A DNA stretch of 11,007 nt from an uncultured Collinsella sp. (lineage in GTDB: Bacteria; Actinomycetota; Coriobacteriia; Coriobacteriales; Coriobacteriaceae): the NCBI GenBank assembly GCA_902491915.1, contig CABUJL010000060.1:1-11007 (forward strand). Reading direction: 5' to 3'. The translations under genes were made by a program, and so were the position numbers. This document shows, piece after piece, positions 5,895 to 11,007 of the stretch. Every line of letters begins with the position of its first letter. Positions within the stretch are counted from its first letter, which is position 1. The notes under the pieces are model-generated. The model saw only the letters and a list, made by a program, of their open reading frames with translations, did no database searches and was not told where the DNA came from.

Positions 5895-7214
5895 ATGCCT
5901 ACCGATTCCATCCGTGATGCCGCGTTTTGCGATGTTTTGAACCGCGAGCTTGTCTGTGCGCTCGGCTGCACCGAGCCCATTGCCGTTGCCTATGCAGCGG
6001 CGTTGGCGAGCCAGACGCTCGGTTGCGAACCCGATCATATGGATGTTGCCTGCTCGGGCAATATCATCAAGAACGTTAAGAGCGTGACCGTGCCCAACTC
6101 GGGCGGTATGCACGGTATTGAGGCCGCGGCCGTGCTGGGTGCCGTGGGCGGCGACGCCAAGAGCGCGCTCGAGGTGCTCGAGAGCGTTAACGATGAAGAC
6201 CGTGCTCGCGTGGCCGAGCTCCTTGCCGACGCCGGCTACTGCGATGTGTCGCTTGTCGAAGGTGTGCCCAACCTCTACATCAAGGTGACTGCGACGGCCG
6301 GGGGCCATACCGCGGTCGTCGAGATTACCGATCATCACACTAATGTCACGTGCCATACGCTCGATGGTATTCCGGTGTGCGGCAAGTCGGCGGGGGAGTG
6401 TGCCGCCTGCGCCGAGCGCGTGGTGGCCGAGCGTGCGGCAGATAACGCCGATACCCCTATGAGCATTGAGTCCATCATCGACTTTATCGAGGACGGTGAC
6501 ATTGAGGACGCCCGCGCTGCCGTTGAGCGTCAGATTGAGCTGAATGGCGCAATCAGTGCCGAGGGCCTTGCGCACGCTTGGGGCGCCGAGGTGGGTCGTA
6601 CGCTGCTAGGTGCTCGTGCCGATGACGTCGCCTGCCGTGCCCGTGCCCGTGCGGCCGCCGGGTCCGACGCCCGCATGAACGGCTGCGCGCTGCCGGTCGC
6701 CATTGTGTGCGGCTCGGGCAATCAGGGCATTACTTGCGCATTGCCCGTCATGGAGTATGCCGAGTACCTGCGCTGCGACCACGAGCGCCTAGTGCGCGCC
6801 GTGATGCTGTCCGATCTTATCGCCGTGCATATCAAGAGCTATATTGGTGCGCTCTCGGCGTTTTGCGGTGCTATTTGCGCCGCGTGCGGCGCCGGCGCCG
6901 CGATTACCTGGCTGTGCGGTGGCACGCGCGAGCAGATTGGCGCGACGGTCTCGAATACGCTCGGTAACGTGGGCGGCATCGTGTGCGACGGCGCCAAGGC
7001 GAGCTGTGCCGCCAAGATCTCGGCTGCCGTCGATGCGGCGATTCTGGGCCATGATATGGCCATGCAGGGTCGCGGCTTCCGCGCCGGCGAGGGTCTGATC
7101 CAAGATACCGTTGAGCAGACAATCGCCAGTATGGGCTACGTAGGCCGCGTAGGCATGAAGGACACCGACGTCGAGATCCTCAACATCATGATCGGCAAAA
7201 CCCAGGTCTGCTAG
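5895..7214 (+). CDS. cyuA: L-cysteine desulfidase (UPF0597 / CyuA family, Fe-S dependent)
   Basis: Family members break L-cysteine into pyruvate, ammonia and hydrogen sulfide using a [4Fe-4S] cluster rather than PLP. They are related to the alpha subunit of iron-sulfur L-serine dehydratase. The 439-residue product starts at ATG 5895 behind AGGAGA (5884-5889). The N-terminal active-site motif GCTEP contains Cys25, which matches the catalytic Cys25 described for the Methanocaldococcus enzyme. Cys281 (ITCALPV), Cys324 (FCGAIC) and Cys331 (ACGAGA) have nearly the spacing of that enzyme's three cluster ligands. The glycine-rich MNGCALPVAIVCGSGNQG and NVGGIVCDGAK segments are also typical. The protein has 22 cysteines, including the last residue, an unusually high share. 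It is a single gene with no transporter (CyuP) beside it. It could supply sulfide, detoxify cysteine or feed pyruvate. L-serine as substrate cannot be excluded, so the symbol is given by family only. Confidence 0.88.
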   Translation: MPTDSIRDAAFCDVLNRELVCALGCTEPIAVAYAAALASQTLGCEPDHMDVACSGNIIKNVKSVTVPNSGGMHGIEAAAVLGAVGGDAKSALEVLESVNDEDRARVAELLADAGYCDVSLVEGVPNLYIKVTATAGGHTAVVEITDHHTNVTCHTLDGIPVCGKSAGECAACAERVVAERAADNADTPMSIESIIDFIEDGDIEDARAAVERQIELNGAISAEGLAHAWGAEVGRTLLGARADDVACRARARAAAGSDARMNGCALPVAIVCGSGNQGITCALPVMEYAEYLRCDHERLVRAVMLSDLIAVHIKSYIGALSAFCGAICAACGAGAAITWLCGGTREQIGATVSNTLGNVGGIVCDGAKASCAAKISAAVDAAILGHDMAMQGRGFRAGEGLIQDTVEQTIASMGYVGRVGMKDTDVEILNIMIGKTQVC

Positions 7215-7296
7215 ATATTAAGTTGCGGTGAGATGGTTCCTAAAATTACCCGGGTGAGGGGCAAACAGGAACTATCTCACCGCAACTGCGCTAGAT
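7210..7296. repeat. Palindromic (REP/MITE-like) element between convergent genes
   Basis: The left arm 7221-7241 and right arm 7267-7287 are complementary over 21 bases with a single G-T mismatch (7235 against 7273), around a 25-base loop. GCTAGAT occurs as a direct repeat just outside, at 7210-7216 and 7290-7296, and could be a target-site duplication. The left copy contains the desulfidase stop codon. There is no T-tract on either side, so a plain terminator is less likely, though the hairpin could protect the 3' ends of both converging transcripts. It encodes no protein. Whether the family is repeated in the genome cannot be seen here. Confidence 0.65.
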
Positions 7297-7306
7297 GTTC
7301 TGGCGC

Positions 7307-8065
7307 CTACGATAGTTCGTCGGCTATTTGGTGCTCGTAGAAGGCCTCGATTACGGCGTTAAAGTCGCGGGCGAAGTCTTCCATGGTTCCGTGCCAGGTG
7401 GCTCGGCCGGGTTTTCCCTGGCCAACATAGGCAGTTTGAATGCCGCAGGCGGGGCTGGGGAAGTCGCGCTTGGGATCGTTGCCCACCATAAGGACCTCGT
7501 GCGGCTCGAGTCCCATCACCTGAAGCTGCTCTAGATAGTAGGTGGCATCGGGCTTGCAGCGGGTGGTGTTTCCCATGTGCGTGACGAGCTCAAAGGGGGC
7601 GTCGGCCAGGTCGCCCCAGCCCATGCGGCACTCGATGGCCCCCTGCGGAAAGCTGGGGTTGGTAAAGAGCGCGCAGCGCAGCCCTGCGTCCTGTACGGCC
7701 TGAAGCGCGGCGTGCGCGCCCGGCATGGCGTGGGCGTTGATGACATCGTCATTCTTGTGCGGAAGCACTTCGCGGTCATAGTAGGTAAACGCCTCGTAGA
7801 TGAGGGGATCGGAGAGGCAGATGCCGCATCGGCGCTCGACCTCGGTGCGGTAAAACTCCAGATTGGTGCGATTATCCGTTCCGCTGCGGCGGTTGGCGTT
7901 GAGGTCGACCAGGATGGTGCCGAGGCGTGCCATCGTGCCGCCGCGGCTACGGCGTCCGATATCCGCGAGCATCGACGAGACATCCTTAAAATACCGAAGG
8001 ATGAATGCATTGAGGTTGATGCTAAGAAGCGTTTCGTCCATATCGAAAACGACTGCTTTGAGCAC
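7307..8065 (-). CDS. HAD superfamily hydrolase (phosphoglycolate-phosphatase-like)
   Basis: This is a cytoplasmic phosphatase-like protein of 252 residues, complete with all four HAD motifs: motif I FDMDETLL (nucleophile Asp8, acid Asp10), motif II LFTNPS (Thr135), motif III Lys171 in CKPDATYY, and motif IV GNDPKRD (Asp197, Asp201). The helical cap lies between motifs I and II (about residues 15-115), as in subfamily I. The GTG at 8065-8063 is chosen as start because GAAAGG lies just upstream and motif I then falls at the usual position. A longer frame reaches 8236 but adds a non-conserved N-terminus. The substrate is unknown: candidates are phosphoglycolate, a nucleotide or a sugar phosphate. 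It converges on the cysteine desulfidase gene across the palindromic element and diverges from rpsA. There is no sign of an operon. Confidence 0.88.
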   Translation of the reverse strand: MLKAVVFDMDETLLSINLNAFILRYFKDVSSMLADIGRRSRGGTMARLGTILVDLNANRRSGTDNRTNLEFYRTEVERRCGICLSDPLIYEAFTYYDREVLPHKNDDVINAHAMPGAHAALQAVQDAGLRCALFTNPSFPQGAIECRMGWGDLADAPFELVTHMGNTTRCKPDATYYLEQLQVMGLEPHEVLMVGNDPKRDFPSPACGIQTAYVGQGKPGRATWHGTMEDFARDFNAVIEAFYEHQIADELS

Positions 8066-8220
8066 GCGGGCACCTTTCTCGAAAAATCGATCTAGAATCG
8101 TTGGCTCCGGATACTTTACCCCAAAGCCGAATGCCTGGCTGGTTATCGTCAAGTTGCGGAGACGTGTGTTCATAAGATTACGAAAAAGTCTCCACACGAG
8201 TAAAAAATCGCAGTTCACGC

Positions 8221-8249
8221 TTGAAATCGAACTCATTTCCCCGTAACCT
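8221..8249 (+). promoter_or_regulatory. Candidate rpsA promoter
   Basis: TTGAAA (8221-8226) is a good -35, 17 bases before TAACCT (8244-8249), a fair -10. A start near 8256 would give a leader of about 125 bases with room for the structures at 8338-8376. Confidence 0.4.
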
Positions 8250-8337
8250 ATACGAACGTGATTGCATAAGCGTCACATTAGTATCTGTCGGCTCCCGAGT
8301 GTTCCTAAACGTTGTGTGCTTGTCGCACCCTTCTGTA

Positions 8338-8376
8338 GGTCCTAGCAATCGGGGCCCCGTAGTTCGAAAGGGGTCC
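8338..8376 (+). promoter_or_regulatory. Hairpin enclosing the rpsA ribosome binding site
   Basis: GGGCCCC (8352-8358) pairs with GGGGTCC (8370-8376), 7 bp including one G-U. GGGG (8370-8373) is the core of the rpsA Shine-Dalgarno sequence. An alternative pairing, GGTCC (8338-8342) with GGGCC (8352-8356), would release it. S1 represses its own translation in E. coli, so this could be an autoregulatory site. The pairing is seen by eye; the role is inferred. Confidence 0.5.
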
Positions 8377-8380
8377 ACCT

Positions 8381-9547
8381 TTGAGTGAGATTCAGAACTC
8401 GTCCATTTTCTCTCTTGACGATGTCAACGAGGAGGAGATGAACAACCTCATCGACGGTACGATTACCGACTTTGATGAGGGCGATCTCGTTAACGGCACT
8501 GTCGTTAAGATCGAGCATGACGAGGTGCTCGTTGACATCGGATTTAAGTCCGAGGGCGTTATCCCGGTCCGCGAGCTGTCCATCCGCAAGGACGCTAACC
8601 CTGCAGACATCGTTGCACTCGGTGATCCCATCGAGGCTCTGGTTCTCCAGAAGGAGGACAAGGACGGTCGTCTGGTCCTGTCCAAGAAGCGTGCCGAGTA
8701 CGAGCGTGCTTGGAACCGCATAGAGGAGAAGTTCAACTCCGGCGAGAACGTCGAGGGCGAGGTTATCGAGGTTGTCAAGGGCGGCCTGATCCTCGACATC
8801 GGCCTGCGCGGCTTCCTGCCCGCTTCCCTCGTCGACCTCCGTCGTGTCAAGGACCTCACCTCCTACATGGGCACCCGCATCGAGGCCCGCGTCATCGAGA
8901 TGGACCGCAACCGCAACAACGTCGTCCTCTCCCGTCGCGTCGTTCTCGAGGAGTCCCGTAAGGCCGAGCGCTCCGAGATCCTGTCCAAGCTCAAGTCTGG
9001 CATGCGTCTCCAGGGCACCGTTTCCTCCATCGTCGACTTCGGCGCCTTCGTCGACCTCGGCGGTATCGACGGCCTCATCCACATCTCCGAGCTTTCCTGG
9101 AACCACGTCAACCATCCTTCCGAGGTTGTCAAGGTCGGCCAGGAGGTCGAAGTCGAGGTTCTCGACGTCGATCTCAACCGCGAGCGCATCTCCCTGGGTC
9201 TCAAGCAGACCACCGAGGATCCGTGGCGCGCACTGGTCAAGAAGTACCCCGTCGGCGCTATCGTCGAGGGCACTGTGACCAAGCTTGTCCCGTTCGGCGC
9301 TTTCGTCGACCTGGGCGAGGGCATCGAGGGCCTGGTTCACATCTCCGAGATGGCCAACAAGCACGTCGATCAGCCTTCTCAGGTCACCCACGTGGGCGAC
9401 AAGGTTCAGGTCAAGGTCATGGAGATCGACCTCGACCGTCGTCGTATCTCCCTGTCCATGAAGTCCGCTGCTGAGACTCTGGGCGTCGAGATTGAGGTCA
9501 CCCCGCTGCCTTCCGAGAAGAAGGACGAGGAGACCGACGCCGAGTAA
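8381..9547 (+). CDS. rpsA: 30S ribosomal protein S1
   Basis: S1 binds mRNA on the small ribosomal subunit and helps start translation. The 388-residue protein has four S1 (OB-fold) RNA-binding domains at about residues 33-103, 120-186, 206-275 and 291-361. The last two carry the typical DFGAFVDLGG-DGLIHISE and PFGAFVDLGEGIEGLVHISE patterns. The acidic tail KKDEETDAE follows. Proteobacterial S1 has six domains and about 557 residues; the four-domain form is usual in Actinobacteria and Firmicutes, here with a short tail. The start is TTG at 8381 (MSEIQNSS), seven bases after AAAGGGG (8367-8373). No other in-frame start nearby has a ribosome binding site. The weak start codon and the hairpin over the ribosome binding site suggest control of initiation. 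Codon use is strongly biased towards C-ending codons, as expected for a highly expressed gene. The alternative, a general S1-domain protein, is less likely. Confidence 0.94.
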   Translation: MSEIQNSSIFSLDDVNEEEMNNLIDGTITDFDEGDLVNGTVVKIEHDEVLVDIGFKSEGVIPVRELSIRKDANPADIVALGDPIEALVLQKEDKDGRLVLSKKRAEYERAWNRIEEKFNSGENVEGEVIEVVKGGLILDIGLRGFLPASLVDLRRVKDLTSYMGTRIEARVIEMDRNRNNVVLSRRVVLEESRKAERSEILSKLKSGMRLQGTVSSIVDFGAFVDLGGIDGLIHISELSWNHVNHPSEVVKVGQEVEVEVLDVDLNRERISLGLKQTTEDPWRALVKKYPVGAIVEGTVTKLVPFGAFVDLGEGIEGLVHISEMANKHVDQPSQVTHVGDKVQVKVMEIDLDRRRISLSMKSAAETLGVEIEVTPLPSEKKDEETDAE

Positions 9548-9573
9548 ATCGGTTTGACGATCACTTGTTTTAA

Positions 9574-9605
9574 GGGATCCGTCCGTAATGGATGGGTCCC
9601 TTTTT
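9574..9605 (+). terminator. Intrinsic terminator after rpsA
   Basis: An 11-bp stem with two G-U pairs (9574-9584 with 9590-9600) has a five-base loop, GTAAT, and is followed by TTTTT at 9601-9605. It lies 26 bases after the stop codon. Confidence 0.92.
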
Positions 9606-9659
9606 GTATTTGGTGCTGAGATGCGCGATGCTGCCCGGGCTGGATATAGGCTATTGGGT

Positions 9660-9717
9660 TGTCGGTGCATGAAAAATGCCGACATCCCGCCTCGGGGAGG
9701 AGGCGGGAACGCACCGA
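9660..9717. other. Structured non-coding segment between rpsA and rnpB
   Basis: TCGGTGC (9662-9668) pairs with GCACCGA (9711-9717), enclosing a 9-bp hairpin (9685-9693 with 9700-9708). The left strand can instead form TGTCGG (9660-9665) with CCGACA (9679-9684). There is no T-tract after it and no reading frame with a ribosome binding site in 9606-9873. It may be a small RNA or a decayed element; no known family recognised. Confidence 0.4.
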
Positions 9718-9831
9718 GTAGACGGAGGGGTGCGGAGCGCGGTCGCGTCTCGACTGACGACGTTGCCCATCGACGGGACTATTGTAGCGCATGGGTGGTT
9801 CTTGGTTTATCGTGCGAGCGCTTGTTTTGTG

Positions 9832-9861
9832 CCGTTGCCTGCGGCAACGGTGTGCTACACT
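9832..9861 (+). promoter_or_regulatory. rnpB promoter with overlapping palindrome
   Basis: TGCTACACT at 9853-9861 is an extended -10 (TG-n-TACACT), placing the start near 9868-9874, where RNase P RNA should begin. The -35 is poor (TTGCCT at 9835-9840 is only 15 bases away). The region from -35 to the spacer is a perfect palindrome: CCGTTGCC (9832-9839), TGC, GGCAACGG (9843-9850). Confidence 0.55.
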
Positions 9862-9873
9862 CTTGCACTGCTG

Positions 9874-10227
9874 AGTGGGCCAGACGGTCGCGCGATGTGC
9901 TGCTTGCAGCACGCGTGAGGAAAGTCCGGGCTCCAGAGGGCGGGATGCCGGCTAACGGCCGGGCGGAGTGATCCGACGGAAAGCGCCGCAGAAAAGAAGA
10001 CTCCCACCTGCGCCGCAAGGCGTAAAGGGAAAAGCTGAAACGGTGGTGTAAGAGACCACCAGCGTCGTGGTAACACGGCGGCTTGGCAAGCCCCATCCGG
10101 AGCAAGCGCGAATAGGAACGCTATGGGCCGGCCCGGTCCGCGTTCGGGTAGCGTGCGTGGAGCTGCACGGTAACGTGCAGACAAGATAAATGACCGTTCA
10201 CGACAGAACCCGGCTTATAGGCCCACT
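9874..10227 (+). ncRNA. rnpB: RNase P RNA, type A-like
   Basis: This is the catalytic RNA of ribonuclease P, which cuts the 5' leader from tRNA precursors. The ends are set by helix P1: AGTGGGCC (9874-9881) pairs with GGCCCACT (10220-10227), followed by a T5 run (10233-10237) that probably ends transcription. Universally conserved blocks are present: GAGGAAAGTCCGGGCTCC (9917-9934), AGAGACCACCAGC (10051-10063), GGCAAGCCCCATCCGGAGC (10085-10103, the region that binds the tRNA CCA end, followed by AAGCGCGAATAGG), and ACAGAACCCGGCTTAT (10203-10218), which forms the other half of helix P4. The length of about 354 bases is normal. Exact ends may differ by a few bases. Identity is very sure; the A-type assignment is by overall pattern. 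Confidence 0.96.
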
Positions 10228-10317
10228 TGGCATTTTTGTTACCCTGACAATCGATACGGTCTTTGCCGTATTATTGAGGCTGTTTGTTGCTGCGCTTTAT
10301 TTTGTTGAGGGGCTTTG

Positions 10318-10953
10318 TTGGACAGCTATTTTACCTTGCAATCGAATATTGAGGCTTCGGGCGAGTTTGTGGATCGCAAGAGCCGATTTATTGCCCAGCT
10401 GGTCCATATTGAGTCCGAGGATGAGGCGAATGCCTTTATCGAGACCGTTCGCAAACGTCATTACGACGCTCGACACAATGTTCCCGCGTGGATTTTGGTC
10501 GATGGACGTGAGCGCCAGAGCGATGACGGTGAGCCGAGCCGCACGAGCGGTATGCCGACGCTCGAGGTGTTGCGCGGTGCGGGGCTCAAAAATGTTTGCT
10601 GCGTAGTGACGCGCTATTTTGGTGGCACGCTGTTGGGGCCTGGTGGCTTGGTACGCGCCTATACGGCGGCGACGCAGGCGGCGGTGGCAGCTGCTCAGGA
10701 GGCCGGGCAGATCATCGAGATGACGAGCATCGTGCCTGTTGACGTGCATGTGGCCTATCCGCAGTATGAGCAGGTGCTTCGTTTGGCGCAGGATTCGGGT
10801 GCCAAGGTTTCGGATACCGATTACGCGGATGCCGTGACACTTCATTTGGTGTTTAAGGCAGGGGAGCAGGAGCCGTTTTGCGCTAAGATGCGCGAGCTTA
10901 TGGCAGGGCGCGAGGAGATCGAGGTCGGCGTTCCCGCGTTTGCGGAGTTCTAA
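10318..10953 (+). CDS. yigZ: YigZ/IMPACT family protein
   Basis: This is a conserved cytoplasmic protein of 211 residues, the normal length for the bacterial YigZ/YvyE branch of the IMPACT family. Its role is not firmly known; the eukaryotic relative Impact acts in translation control through GCN1/GCN2. The N-terminal domain carries KSRFIAQL (21-28), the RHNVPAWIL segment (52-60), DDGEPSRTSGMP (69-80) and the family signature RYFGGTLLGPGGLVRAY (99-115). The C-terminal half (about 135-205) matches the ferredoxin-like DUF1949 region. The start is the second of two adjacent TTG codons (10318), because GAGGGG (10307-10312) then lies five bases upstream; with the first TTG it would be only two bases away. 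It follows rnpB and ends in a strong terminator, so it may be read as a single gene or with rnpB read-through. Confidence 0.9.
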   Translation: MDSYFTLQSNIEASGEFVDRKSRFIAQLVHIESEDEANAFIETVRKRHYDARHNVPAWILVDGRERQSDDGEPSRTSGMPTLEVLRGAGLKNVCCVVTRYFGGTLLGPGGLVRAYTAATQAAVAAAQEAGQIIEMTSIVPVDVHVAYPQYEQVLRLAQDSGAKVSDTDYADAVTLHLVFKAGEQEPFCAKMRELMAGREEIEVGVPAFAEF

Positions 10954-10956
10954 CGG

Positions 10957-11007
10957 CGACGGCCGGCGTGCTTTTGGATGGATCCCAAGCGCGCCGGCCG
11001 TCGTTTT
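10957..11007 (+). terminator. Intrinsic terminator after yigZ
   Basis: A perfect 12-bp stem, CGACGGCCGGCG (10957-10968) with CGCCGGCCGTCG (10992-11003), extends inward by about five further pairs and is followed by TTTT at the window edge. It begins three bases after the stop codon. Confidence 0.9.

Larger units (their letters stand above)
8066..8380. other. Divergent gap between HAD hydrolase and rpsA
   Basis: This 315-base stretch holds no gene I can support. It contains a 6-bp inverted pair GGAGAC (8158-8163) / GTCTCC (8188-8193), overlapping an alternative GTGTG / CACAC pair, a candidate rpsA promoter (8221-8249), a small hairpin GTGC...GCAC around 8316-8328, and the stem that covers the rpsA ribosome binding site (8338-8376). 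Confidence 0.6.

Noticed and set aside
5761..5940. Frame with several Cys codons (MNECCQF...) upstream of the cysteine desulfidase, as a possible cysteine leader peptide
   Set aside because: No ribosome binding site before its ATG, it overlaps the start of the desulfidase gene, and the Cys codons are not clustered near a stop.
8066..8236. N-terminal extension of the minus-strand HAD hydrolase
   Set aside because: The extension is not HAD-like, while the internal GTG has a GAAAGG site and places motif I at the normal position.
8342..9685. Long minus-strand open frame (447 codons) opposite rpsA
   Set aside because: It mirrors the codon bias of rpsA and runs through the rpsA leader and terminator; no independent support.
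10190..10606. Plus-strand open frame starting inside rnpB
   Set aside because: It begins within the conserved 3' part of RNase P RNA and overlaps yigZ in another frame.

Overview
The window looks like chromosomal DNA from a moderately GC-rich Gram-positive bacterium, most likely a coriobacterium (Collinsella or a close relative). The evidence is a short S1 protein with four S1 domains, frequent TTG and GTG starts behind GAAAGG-type ribosome binding sites, bacterial type A-like RNase P RNA, and GC-rich coding sequence with small AT-rich promoter islands. The genus is inferred from general resemblance and was not tested. No phage, IS transposase, CRISPR array or tRNA gene was seen.

Layout, left to right. 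A HAD-IIB phosphatase (minus strand) runs off the left edge. A 554-base divergent gap follows. It holds a 24-residue leader peptide whose last ten codons include six for arginine, then a set of competing RNA stems, then argG (argininosuccinate synthase). argH (argininosuccinate lyase) follows about 520 bases later, after a strong terminator and a 56-codon orphan reading frame with a good ribosome binding site. Together argG and argH convert citrulline and aspartate to arginine and fumarate. The leader peptide suggests that argG is controlled by ribosome-mediated attenuation responding to arginine supply; this is the most interesting regulatory feature in the window.

The middle part holds ndk (nucleoside diphosphate kinase), convergent with rpiB (ribose-5-phosphate isomerase B, minus strand) across two back-to-back terminators. 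A divergent gap with nested inverted repeats leads to an L-cysteine desulfidase of the UPF0597/CyuA family. That gene converges on a second HAD hydrolase (minus strand). Between them sits an almost perfect 21-bp inverted repeat flanked by a 7-bp direct repeat, like a small palindromic mobile element.

The right part holds rpsA (ribosomal protein S1), whose ribosome binding site lies in a hairpin, then a structured non-coding stretch, then rnpB (RNase P RNA) with a palindrome just upstream of its -10 element, and finally a YigZ/IMPACT-family gene ending in a long terminator hairpin at the right edge. Nearly every gene has its own promoter region and terminator, so the window is a series of single-gene units rather than a long operon.
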